From the NCBI GenBank assembly GCA_036504995.1, contig DASXUG010000008.1, positions 310,001 to 374,000 of the forward strand: a stretch of 64,000 bases of DNA, in the 5' to 3' direction. Under the pieces are notes generated by a model. That model ran no database searches and was not told where the DNA came from. It saw only the letters and a list, made by a program, of their open reading frames with translations. Shown here in pieces: positions 17,526 to 25,268 of this stretch. The stretch is from DASXUG01 sp036504995. GTDB taxonomy: Bacteria; Pseudomonadota; Gammaproteobacteria; Burkholderiales; Methylophilaceae. The position numbers and the translations under genes are program-made. Position 1 is the stretch's first letter; every line of letters starts with the position of its first letter.

Positions 17526-18413
17526 ATGGGTGAAAGTCGGAATTTAAGTAACATACTACCAGCCAAGCTATATCGTGGCCTGCTCATGCTAACAGCATCG
17601 TGGCCAGGGGTGCGCGTTTCTGAAAACTCTTTACTGATTAAAGTGCATGTAGTTGAAAATAGCCAAAAACTACCGCTTATCTGGTGTGGTGGACCACCTG
17701 AGTTGGAAACCATTATTTCCATCATAGGTAAAGACAGATCCATTTATGGATTAAGAGGTACCTACGACTTTGTAGAACCTACTGACGATGTAATTTGTAA
17801 ACTGAGTCAGTACTATGTTGATGAAATTGAAAAAGCAATCTCAGCAGACACCTATATCATAGCTGGCTATTGTGCCGCGGCTTATTTAGCCCTGGAGATA
17901 TCGACTTTATTAACAGAACGTGGCCATAAAGTTGGCTATTTGGCGATGATTGAACGCGATGTGACTGAAACCAATAGACTGCTTTGGTTCACGAGAAAAA
18001 TTTTCAATAGACTAGATACCTATGGAACAAGATATACCGAGGCATTGCAGTCAATAGATGAGAATAAACACTCGCTCTTTACTCATCTAAAGTATATGCC
18101 AAAAATTATTTGCAAAATGGCAAAGCCTGAAGTGCAGACTATAGACGATCCACGCAATTTAATTAGCTATAAACGCCGTGAAACACGAGATAAGATGTAC
18201 GAGTTCAAACCATACCCTAGCAATGCTAGTTTGTTTTTTATACGCTGGGGGGTGTTTGGATTTTATCAATTTAAGTATTTCCAAAACTATTGGCGCAAAA
18301 TTGCTCTAGGTGGGGTTACCGTAGATTTTATTGAGGGATACTCCCATAAATACCCAAACTGGCCTTCAATTATTCAGAAAGTAAATAAACGTCTACTTGA
18401 GTCACGTTATTAG
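17526..18413 (+). CDS. Thioesterase-like alpha/beta hydrolase with cysteine nucleophile
   Basis: A 295-residue protein of the thioesterase-domain alpha/beta-hydrolase type. The early strand-loop LIWCGGPPE plays the part of the oxyanion region, and YGLRGTYDF follows as in NRPS/PKS thioesterases. The nucleophile elbow is GYCAAAYLAL, with Cys116 where Ser is usual. The candidate catalytic His is His274 in EGYSHKYPNW. A cysteine nucleophile is known in some carrier-protein thioesterases that favour transfer over hydrolysis. It presumably offloads or proofreads the carrier protein. The ATG at 17526 is preceded by GGGG; 125 bases separate it from the upstream gene. Confidence 0.75.
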   Translation: MGESRNLSNILPAKLYRGLLMLTASWPGVRVSENSLLIKVHVVENSQKLPLIWCGGPPELETIISIIGKDRSIYGLRGTYDFVEPTDDVICKLSQYYVDEIEKAISADTYIIAGYCAAAYLALEISTLLTERGHKVGYLAMIERDVTETNRLLWFTRKIFNRLDTYGTRYTEALQSIDENKHSLFTHLKYMPKIICKMAKPEVQTIDDPRNLISYKRRETRDKMYEFKPYPSNASLFFIRWGVFGFYQFKYFQNYWRKIALGGVTVDFIEGYSHKYPNWPSIIQKVNKRLLESRY

Positions 18414-18463
18414 CCTGAAGTTGTAATAAATCAACCGCATAGTGCCTGACAAGAGGATAAGCC

Positions 18464-19180
18464 CTGATTAAGTCTACGAACCCACTTGGTGAACCAGTTG
18501 AGCACTGGCATGCTAGAAAGCCCCCGACTCACGATGAGTTGAATGGTCGGTTTTGTAGTTTGGTTCCCCTAAGCGCAGATTTGCATTGCCATGCTTTATT
18601 TGAAGCAAACTCTATTGATACCAACGGGGAAATGTGGCTATATCTTCCTTATGGCCCATTTACCAGCCTGCAACACTATTCTGAGTGGATGCGCTCGTTT
18701 TGCACTGGTTCAGACCCTCTTTTTTATGCCATTATCGAGCCCATATCAGCAAAAGCTATTGGCGTCGCCAGCTACCTTCGCATCGACCACAATAACGGGG
18801 TGATTGAAGTCGGTCACCTGGCCTATTCCCCATTACTAAAACGTACCAGAGCAGCAACCGAGGCGATGTATCTTATGATGCAGCACGCGTTTGAGTTAGG
18901 CTATAGACGCTACGAATGGAAGTGCAATGCACTAAACATGCCGTCGAGAGCTGCCGCAGAGCGTCTCGGATTTACATTCGAGGGTATTTTCAGGCAAGCG
19001 GCTGTGATTAAAGGTCACAACAGAGACACTGCTTGGTACTCTGTGATTGATAAGGAATGGCCTGCGCTAAAACTAGCTTTTGAGAAATGGCTTGCAGAAG
19101 ATAATTTTGACGCTGATGGCATACAGAAAGTATCACTTTCAAGCATGACATCAGCGACTAAGTTACACAAAAAAATCTGA
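18464..19180 (+). CDS. GNAT acetyltransferase (RimJ/RimL type) with a probable non-ATG start
   Basis: An acetyl-CoA-dependent N-acetyltransferase of about 238 residues. The in-frame peptide NPLGEPVEHWHARKPPTHDE (codons from 18479) is the typical N-terminus of this subfamily (GQPV...LPGR-like), followed by LNGRFCSLVPL. The acetyl-CoA region is AYSPLLKRTRAATEAMYLMM, and NMPSRAAAERLGFTFEG is the usual C-terminal signature. Only CTG (18464) or ATT (18467) can start the full protein, and AAGAGG lies seven bases upstream of the CTG. A later TTG at 18539 would lose the conserved N-terminus. It is the last gene of the cluster, 50 bases after the thioesterase. Confidence 0.8.
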   Translation: MIKSTNPLGEPVEHWHARKPPTHDELNGRFCSLVPLSADLHCHALFEANSIDTNGEMWLYLPYGPFTSLQHYSEWMRSFCTGSDPLFYAIIEPISAKAIGVASYLRIDHNNGVIEVGHLAYSPLLKRTRAATEAMYLMMQHAFELGYRRYEWKCNALNMPSRAAAERLGFTFEGIFRQAAVIKGHNRDTAWYSVIDKEWPALKLAFEKWLAEDNFDADGIQKVSLSSMTSATKLHKKI

Positions 19181-19202
19181 GCTAATCGCCGACTTTGTAA
19201 GT

Positions 19203-19586
19203 TTACTTGTTATTAAAAAAAGCAATATTCATACAACGATCGTTCACAAAAGTAAGTTCTGTGAACTTATAGGCCTTTTTAGGAGCATAATTCACTACAC
19301 CGTTGTAGTACCACATTTCAACATTAACGGGTTTTGAAGATTCCTGACCTTTTCCAGCCATCATCGCACCAGCATTGGTCGGTTTTACAGATTGCTCTTT
19401 TCTTGAGGGAGCGCCTAACTTTTCCATGACTACAGCGCGTGATTTACCGCTAAAGCTCGCCAGAAACTCTTGTTCCTCATAGCTTTTGCCTTTTTTAGCC
19501 GAGACTTCTTTTGCTATTGCTGAGCTACTAACCACTGTGATGGCTAACATGGCTAAAATTGAAATTGTTTTAATAAAACGCTGCAT
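19203..19586 (-). CDS. Small secreted protein, possibly BamE/SmpA-like
   Basis: A 127-residue protein with a signal peptide (about residues 1-25, ...VVSSSAIA). The mature part has EEQEFLASFSGKSRAVVMEKLGAPS followed by VEMWYYNGVV and a terminal strand with CMNIAF. A 'VMEKLGxPxxxE...WYY' layout resembles the BamE/SmpA-type fold used in outer-membrane and periplasmic proteins, but the match is only by eye. There is no lipobox cysteine at the cleavage site. It is convergent with the GNAT gene and separate from the tatD group by about 80 bases. Confidence 0.7.
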   Translation of the reverse strand: MQRFIKTISILAMLAITVVSSSAIAKEVSAKKGKSYEEQEFLASFSGKSRAVVMEKLGAPSRKEQSVKPTNAGAMMAGKGQESSKPVNVEMWYYNGVVNYAPKKAYKFTELTFVNDRCMNIAFFNNK

Positions 19587-19668
19587 GTTTATTCCTAATG
19601 TTTTTTATAAAAAATCTTGCCAATTATCGCATTTTCTCTAATTGACTGCATCTAAAGTTATGATGTCC

Positions 19669-20430
19669 CTACACGTCTAACTTCAAGCCATCATAAGCAA
19701 GGTATACGTTTTCTGGTAACTTTGCACTTAAATCTTCATACTCAATTTCATGCGTCATATGCATTAAATAAGTTTGCTTTGCCTTTATCTGACCTGCATA
19801 AGCGAGACTTTGTTCCACATTAATGTGCGTATGGTGTGGTTTATAGCGTAAACAGTCGAGCATGAGATACTCTAGGTTACTCAGCGCCTGTAATGCATCC
19901 TCTGGAATTTCAGAAACATCTGTTAAATAAGCAATATTGTTAATACGGAACCCCAGAATCTCGCTACGCCCATGCTTTACATAGAGGGGCGTAATGGCAA
20001 GCCCAAACAAATCAAATGGTTGTGTGATCTCATTTAAACTCAGGACGGGCATGTCCCAAAAGTCGCTTGGCTCTCTTATGGCATAAGCGAACTTTGCGGC
20101 AATATGCTCTTTGGCATCTAGCTTGGCGTACAGAGGGATTTGTTTACGGTTGATTTGACAAAAGGCTCTTAAATCATCAATACCATGCAGATGGTCTGCA
20201 TGGGTGTGCGTGTACAGCACTGCATCCACACGTGTAAACCCTTCACGTAAGGCTTGCGTGCGTAAATCTGGCCCAGTATCAATCAAGATCACTTCGCCCG
20301 TAGGAGTGGTAATCACGGCTGAGCAACGTGTGCGCTTGTTTTTCGGATTGGTGGACAGACAGGTAGCGCAGTTACAACCTATTTGTGGCGTACCCGCGCT
20401 AGAGCCAACACCTAGCATAGTTAGTTGCAT
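19669..20430 (-). CDS. Metallo-beta-lactamase fold hydrolase, PhnP-like
   Basis: A 253-residue member of the metallo-beta-lactamase superfamily. The metal site motif HTHADHLHG is near residue 75. The N-terminus carries a GCNCATC cysteine cluster, as in PhnP phosphodiesterases, which use it for an additional zinc. TDVSEIPEDAL and the late MTHEIEY supply further metal ligands. PhnP acts on cyclic phosphate ribosides in phosphonate breakdown, but no phn genes are near. The gene follows tatD with a 10-base overlap, a pairing common in proteobacteria, so the role is probably a general phosphodiesterase. The substrate is unknown. Confidence 0.85.
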   Translation of the reverse strand: MQLTMLGVGSSAGTPQIGCNCATCLSTNPKNKRTRCSAVITTPTGEVILIDTGPDLRTQALREGFTRVDAVLYTHTHADHLHGIDDLRAFCQINRKQIPLYAKLDAKEHIAAKFAYAIREPSDFWDMPVLSLNEITQPFDLFGLAITPLYVKHGRSEILGFRINNIAYLTDVSEIPEDALQALSNLEYLMLDCLRYKPHHTHINVEQSLAYAGQIKAKQTYLMHMTHEIEYEDLSAKLPENVYLAYDGLKLDV

Positions 20431-21197
20431 GCTTTAGCCTGTCCAAACAGATTAAAAAAGTTATTTGTGGTTGCCTCTACCAATTCTTCATAAGGCATAT
20501 TGCGGAGTTTCGCTACTTCTTCAGCTACGTATTTCACATAAGCGGGTTGATTTAATTTTCCCCGAAAAGGGATAGGTGCGAGATAAGGAGAGTCTGTCTC
20601 CACCAAAATACGATCTAGTGGGACTTGCTTTGCAACTTCTTTTAAATCTACAGCGTTCTTAAAGGTGACAATCCCCGAAAATGAAATATAAAACCCCATT
20701 TCTATGGCTTGCAATGCCACATCAAGCGTTTCGGTAAAGCAATGCATCACCCCACCTATTTTGTAGGCCTGCTCTTCACGCATGATTTTTAACGTATCTT
20801 GGGCTGATGAGCGCGTATGAATCACCAGCGGCTTGTTGGCTTCTATCGCAGCACGAATATGCGTGCGGAAACGCTCACGCTGCCACTCCAAATCACCAGT
20901 TAGGCGAAAATAATCCAGACCAGTTTCACCAATAGCAATCACTTTAGGATGATCGGCTAGACGCACCAAATCCTCAACAGTAAAAGGTGGCTCATCTTCA
21001 TAATCTGGATGCACCCCAACGGAAGCGAATACATTTTTATGCGCCTCTGCCATCGCTAGCACTTGAGGAAAGTCTGCTAGCGTAACCGAAATACAAAGCG
21101 CATGGCCGACACCATGGCTTAGCATAGCTTCTTGCACGGCACCTATCTGTTCGGCAAGTTGGGAGAAATTAATATGGCAATGGGAGTCTACAAGCAT
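20421..21197 (-). CDS. tatD: TatD family metal-dependent deoxyribonuclease
   Basis: A 258-residue TIM-barrel metal hydrolase. It has the family signatures DSHCHINF (residues 4-11, metal-binding HxH), IGETGLDYFR (near 91), VIHTRSSAQDT (near 125), GVMHCFTE and LVETDSPYLAPIPFRG (near 200). The TatD family removes nucleotides from DNA 3' ends and may hydrolyse peptides or tRNA ends; the YcfH-type member sits next to holB/tmk, as here. It lies 20 bases downstream of pilZ and overlaps the next gene. The identification is secure to the family level. Confidence 0.94.
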   Translation of the reverse strand: MLVDSHCHINFSQLAEQIGAVQEAMLSHGVGHALCISVTLADFPQVLAMAEAHKNVFASVGVHPDYEDEPPFTVEDLVRLADHPKVIAIGETGLDYFRLTGDLEWQRERFRTHIRAAIEANKPLVIHTRSSAQDTLKIMREEQAYKIGGVMHCFTETLDVALQAIEMGFYISFSGIVTFKNAVDLKEVAKQVPLDRILVETDSPYLAPIPFRGKLNQPAYVKYVAEEVAKLRNMPYEELVEATTNNFFNLFGQAKACN

Positions 21198-21217
21198 GAG
21201 ATATCTTAAAAAAACAA

Positions 21218-21598
21218 TTACATCGTGTGAGTTGGACGGGTGGATTTAAGCGCACCACCTAACAGACTTTCAATTTTGTTGCGAACTTCAATACCACCAT
21301 CTTTTTCACTGAATTGCACACCAATGCCCTTGGGACGGTTTGGCTGTGCGACAGTAGTCATCCACACCACATGCCCGACTACTTTTAATTTGACAGGATC
21401 GTCTAATAAACTCAGCAACATAAACACCTCATCTCCCATTTTATAGTGCTTTTCTGTTGGGATAAATAAACCACCACCTTTAACATAAGGCATATAGGCA
21501 GCATACAAGGCAGCTTTTTCTTTAATTGCCAATGACAAAACGCTAGGCTTAGGGAGATTTGCCTGAGCATGATCTGTGGTGTTGGGGTCTAAAGCCAT
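21218..21598 (-). CDS. pilZ: PilZ domain protein, type IV pilus assembly factor
   Basis: A 126-residue PilZ-type protein. The residues GGGLFIPTEKHYKMGDEVFMLLSLLDDPVKLKVVGHVVWMT match the original PilZ of Pseudomonas, which lacks the c-di-GMP-binding RxxxR arginines. I see no RxxxR motif here either. In type IV pilus biogenesis PilZ works with PilB and FimX. The tmk-holB-pilZ order is the classical location, which supports the name. It lies 25 bases downstream of holB and is probably in the same transcript. Confidence 0.88.
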   Translation of the reverse strand: MALDPNTTDHAQANLPKPSVLSLAIKEKAALYAAYMPYVKGGGLFIPTEKHYKMGDEVFMLLSLLDDPVKLKVVGHVVWMTTVAQPNRPKGIGVQFSEKDGGIEVRNKIESLLGGALKSTRPTHTM

Positions 21599-21623
21599 TT
21601 TAGTTAGTTATCTCAATACTCAA

Positions 21624-22649
21624 TTACAGTGATTTGGAAATATGCGTGCCAAACATACGCACATAATTCAACAAGAGGTGCTCAATTTGTAACTCATGGT
21701 TCAACGGGTGCGTAGCTGACTTTTGCTCATCGACTAGGCTACGCTGAAAACCTAGCAACATAGCCAAGTCTACCCTTTCAGCCAATCCTTGCAAAGCATT
21801 TAGGTGCTGAGGGTGATAACGCACGACCCCTACCAATTTACAAGCTAATATATCATACACCCACTTTTGCATTAAAGTGGCAGCCACGTCCATGCCATGT
21901 ACAACCAGTAGCGGAGCTAGCACGAACACGTCTAACTTGCTACCTTGTGTTAGCTGCTGCCAAATTACACTAAACGTATGGCTATTTTCTAATGCGGTAG
22001 ACTGCGCCAACAATGGCGACCCGCCAGCATACGCTAAACGCTCTGCCACATTATCAATACCCTGCTTAGCTAACCAAGCCTCGGCTTGCTCAGTATCAGG
22101 CACTGGCATGTCAATTTGGTGGCAACGGCTTAAAATAGTGGCTAGTAACCGTTGCGGCTGATGACTCACTAATATAAAAACAACTCCTTGTGGCGGCTCT
22201 TCCAGTATCTTCAATAACGCATTGGCAGAGATAGTATTTAATGCCTCAGCAGGATGAATGACTACAACACGCGAACCACCATTGAGGTGACTACCCAACT
22301 CAAAAAAACTACCCAGCGCTAAAATTTGAGGAAACAAAATTTGAACACGCTTCTTACCTTTTGTTTTTGTAGTAGTTTCTTCTCCAGACTCATCTTGCTC
22401 TGGTTCGATTAAGCGATAATCTGGGTGATTATCTTGCACAAACCAATGACAGCTGCTACATACACCACAGGCAAGCCCTTGCGCATTTGGAGATGAGCAA
22501 ATTAGCGACTGTGCAAGGGCTTGCGCGAATTGATACTTACCAATACCGCCACGCCCTTTCAACAGCAAAGCATGGGGCATACGACTACGCATGGCGTTAA
22601 GACGCTGCCAAACCTGTGCATGCCATGGATATATCTCGTTATTAATCAT
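21624..22649 (-). CDS. holB: DNA polymerase III delta' subunit
   Basis: A 341-residue clamp-loader subunit of the AAA+ type. The N-terminal P-loop-like stretch is GRGGIGKYQFAQAL (near 32-45). A zinc-finger cysteine set (CSSPNAQGLACGVCSSC, 52-68) follows, then NALLKILEEPP with the sensor region and the SRC-like SRCHQI motif. The length matches the family (about 330). It overlaps the tmk stop by four bases (ATGA), as in many proteobacteria. Confidence 0.95.
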   Translation of the reverse strand: MINNEIYPWHAQVWQRLNAMRSRMPHALLLKGRGGIGKYQFAQALAQSLICSSPNAQGLACGVCSSCHWFVQDNHPDYRLIEPEQDESGEETTTKTKGKKRVQILFPQILALGSFFELGSHLNGGSRVVVIHPAEALNTISANALLKILEEPPQGVVFILVSHQPQRLLATILSRCHQIDMPVPDTEQAEAWLAKQGIDNVAERLAYAGGSPLLAQSTALENSHTFSVIWQQLTQGSKLDVFVLAPLLVVHGMDVAATLMQKWVYDILACKLVGVVRYHPQHLNALQGLAERVDLAMLLGFQRSLVDEQKSATHPLNHELQIEHLLLNYVRMFGTHISKSL

Positions 22650-23251
22650 ATTGATAAGATAACTTTTTCCACTGATTGCCTGACCTCTTCCAGCGAACGG
22701 TTAGCATTGATAACGTGGAATCTTTGTGGATGTTGCTCGGCACGTAATAAGTAAGCTTTACGAATATTGGTAAAAAACTCGAAACTCTCACGTTCAAACT
22801 TATCTGGCTCACGTGCCTTAGCTAAACGTTCCATACTCACTTCTACAGGCACATCAAATAGCAGGGTGAAGTCTGGCTGTAGCGCCTCTTGCACCCAATG
22901 TTCAAGCACATTCATCTTGTCTACACTCACACCACGAGCGCCACATTGATAAGCAAACGAAGCATCTGTAAAGCGATCCGACAATACTACTGCACCACGC
23001 GCCAACGCAGGTGAAATGACTTGGTTAATATGCTCACGCCGAGCAGCAAACATCAACAGTGTTTCGGTTTCTGGGTGCATCTCTTCATGCAGCAACAATT
23101 CACGTAGACGTTCACCGAGTGAGGTACCACCAGGCTCACGCGTAGAAACTACTTCATGACCACGTGATTCTAATAAATGCACAATGGTTGGAATATGTGT
23201 ACTTTTACCCGCGCCATCCATACCCTCAAGGGTGATAAATTTACCTGACAT
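22646..23251 (-). CDS. tmk: Thymidylate kinase
   Basis: A 201-residue kinase that phosphorylates dTMP to dTDP. The P-loop EGMDGAGKSTH lies at residues 9-19, the TREPGGT substrate motif near 37 and the DRFTDASFAYQ motif near 92. The LID region has AREPDKFE. The length is typical (about 205). It is followed by holB with a four-base overlap and preceded by mltG with a four-base gap, so the genes form one operon. Confidence 0.96.
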   Translation of the reverse strand: MSGKFITLEGMDGAGKSTHIPTIVHLLESRGHEVVSTREPGGTSLGERLRELLLHEEMHPETETLLMFAARREHINQVISPALARGAVVLSDRFTDASFAYQCGARGVSVDKMNVLEHWVQEALQPDFTLLFDVPVEVSMERLAKAREPDKFERESFEFFTNIRKAYLLRAEQHPQRFHVINANRSLEEVRQSVEKVILSI

Positions 23252-23255
23252 TTCT

Positions 23256-24248
23256 TTAATTTTTCCCGAGTTGATACTTGGCTACTGCCCGATTGTGCTC
23301 TTCTAACGTGGCAGAAAAAGCATGACTGCCATTCCCCTTACCCACAAAATACAATGCCTTAGTCTCAGCTGGGTGCAACGCTGCCTGTATAGCGGCTAGT
23401 CCTGGCATAGCAATGGGCGTAGGCGGTAAACCAGACCGCGTATAGGTATTATATGGATTGTCGCGAAGTAAGTCTTTTTTACGTAAATTGCCGTCAAAAT
23501 TACTACCTAAACCATAAATAACTGTGGGATCAGTTTGCAAACGCATGCCCATATGTAATCGATTGATAAATACACCAGCAATCATCGGTCTTTCAGAAGA
23601 ACGTCCAGTTTCTTTTTCAACAATAGAGGCCATAATTAAAGCTTGATATGCGTTTTTGTATGGCAAGTCAGAGGCTCGACTTTCCCAAGCAGTTTGCAAT
23701 TTAGCTTTCATAGTTTGGTATGAGCGCTTTAGAATCTCTTTGTCGCTTGAATCACGCACAAAAAAGTAAGTATCAGGAAAAAACAAACCCTCAGGCACTG
23801 CATCATCGGCCCCAATTTCTTGTAGCAGTTGCTGATCGGTATAGGCCATCGTCATATGCCGGATAGACTCATTGGTGTTTAGCGCCGCTCGCATTTGTGC
23901 AAAGGTCCATCCCTCGATAAAGGTGATGCTAGACTGAGTGCTATCGCCATTGCTCATCATTTCCATCAATGCATAAGGCGTAGCACCCTGCTTAACTTGA
24001 TATACACCAGCCTTAATACTGCCAGCCTGCCCCAAACTGCGCACCAACAACTCAAAACTCCAGGGATGACTGAGTACCTCCTGTTTGGTCAGTTGCTGCG
24101 AAACACTACGTACGCTGCCTGGCTTGATACTAAATTCTTTGATTTCAGTGTTTAGCGTCATTGGCGTGCTGGCAAAGTAAAACATCCACGCGACTAATAG
24201 GCATAAGCAGAACAGTGCAACCCATAGAACTCGACTAATTAAACGCAT
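23256..24248 (-). CDS. mltG: Endolytic peptidoglycan transglycosylase MltG
   Basis: A 330-residue inner-membrane lytic transglycosylase that cuts nascent glycan strands (YceG/MltG family). One N-terminal membrane segment (VLWVALFCLCLLVAWMFYF, about 7-25) anchors it. The catalytic domain shows IMASIVEKETG (catalytic Glu in EKETG), PMIAGVFINRL, LQTDPTVIYG and YNTYTRSGLPPTPIAMPG. I start it at ATG 24248, which overlaps pabC by ten bases and gives a normal short cytoplasmic tail. An upstream ATG at 24299 would overlap pabC by 61 bases. Confidence 0.92.
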   Translation of the reverse strand: MRLISRVLWVALFCLCLLVAWMFYFASTPMTLNTEIKEFSIKPGSVRSVSQQLTKQEVLSHPWSFELLVRSLGQAGSIKAGVYQVKQGATPYALMEMMSNGDSTQSSITFIEGWTFAQMRAALNTNESIRHMTMAYTDQQLLQEIGADDAVPEGLFFPDTYFFVRDSSDKEILKRSYQTMKAKLQTAWESRASDLPYKNAYQALIMASIVEKETGRSSERPMIAGVFINRLHMGMRLQTDPTVIYGLGSNFDGNLRKKDLLRDNPYNTYTRSGLPPTPIAMPGLAAIQAALHPAETKALYFVGKGNGSHAFSATLEEHNRAVAKYQLGKN

Positions 24249-25063
24249 TCTAGCTCTAACCTTTGCATTAATTGAGTCGCCAAACTTAGTTTTGGCCAAT
24301 GTTGCTCATTCACAGAACGTACTTGCCAAACCCCATACAGGCTATTGCATATCACCAATTCATCTGCCTGCATTAATTTGGGTAGAGAAATTTTACCCAT
24401 TGACATATTCAGTCCTAATTGAGGTGCTAGCACTATAATTTGCTGTCTGGTTAAACCCGCAACACCACACTTACTTAGATCTGGCGTGATTAACGCTTCA
24501 CCAAAACGGGCGAATATATTACTCATGGTGCATTCAATGACGTCACCAACCTGATCTAATAACAAGCCATCTGCGACAGCACTGTCACTCCATTCGCTTC
24601 TAGCTAGTACGTTTTCCAAACGGTTGAGGTGCTTGATCCCAGCTAGCTTAGGTTGATGTGACAAGCGCAATTCGCATAAGTGCAACTGCACACCTTCCTC
24701 GTAATTGGCTTGCGGATAAACTGGTAAATTAGAGCGAATAAGCACCCGATTCGGTTGCATGAGGCTTGGAATAGCATACCCACGCGCACTTTCACCACGT
24801 GTAATAATAATTTTGAGTGCACCATCATTGCCTGCAAACAATTGATCAGCTTCATCCAAGAGTAAATTAGCACTTGGGCAAGAGATACTCAATGCGTTGC
24901 AATCAGCAGACAATTTACTGTAATGTTGAAGCCAGTTTAATGGCCTGCCCGCTATCACTTTAATTGTACGGAATACGCCATCTCCGTATGCAAAACCGCG
25001 ATCAAATGGCGATATTAGATTATCCGATTGACCATTAATCAAGAAGGTTGGAGTAGATGTCAT
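24239..25063 (-). CDS. pabC: Aminodeoxychorismate lyase
   Basis: A 274-residue fold-type IV PLP enzyme that converts aminodeoxychorismate to 4-aminobenzoate for folate synthesis. The N-terminal FDRGFAYGDGVFRTI motif and the catalytic lysine in the GIKHLNRLENVLAR segment (near 145) are present, followed by DGLLLDQVGDVIECTMSNIF. The fabF-pabC-mltG-tmk-holB order is the widely conserved one. It is the first gene after the fabF terminator and probably has its own promoter within 25064-25170. Confidence 0.93.
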   Translation of the reverse strand: MTSTPTFLINGQSDNLISPFDRGFAYGDGVFRTIKVIAGRPLNWLQHYSKLSADCNALSISCPSANLLLDEADQLFAGNDGALKIIITRGESARGYAIPSLMQPNRVLIRSNLPVYPQANYEEGVQLHLCELRLSHQPKLAGIKHLNRLENVLARSEWSDSAVADGLLLDQVGDVIECTMSNIFARFGEALITPDLSKCGVAGLTRQQIIVLAPQLGLNMSMGKISLPKLMQADELVICNSLYGVWQVRSVNEQHWPKLSLATQLMQRLELECV

Positions 25064-25170
25064 TCAAAAACCATGCAAAATCATATGTTGGCTATCGTAA
25101 AGCATGTTATTGATGAGGTGAAGCACAAATTACAATTTTAAGTTTAGTGTACCAATAAAGTTGAGGTCAT

Positions 25171-25203
25171 AAAAAAATCAGGCACATTTGACAACATGCC
25201 TGA
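25171..25203 (-). terminator. Intrinsic terminator at the end of the fab operon
   Basis: On the minus strand a 7-bp perfect stem TCAGGCA/TGCCTGA with a 12-base loop runs directly into seven T residues (25171-25177). It lies 65 bases after the fabF stop and separates the fab operon from pabC. Confidence 0.9.
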
Positions 25204-25268
25204 CTCCTTAACTCAAACCACTTAAAAATTCAAAGACTTTAACTCAGCAAACGCGGAGTCTATGAAAA

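Noticed and set aside
17456..17743. 95-codon minus-strand frame at the thioesterase start
   Set aside because: Mostly antisense to the thioesterase gene; no start signal and no recognisable motif.
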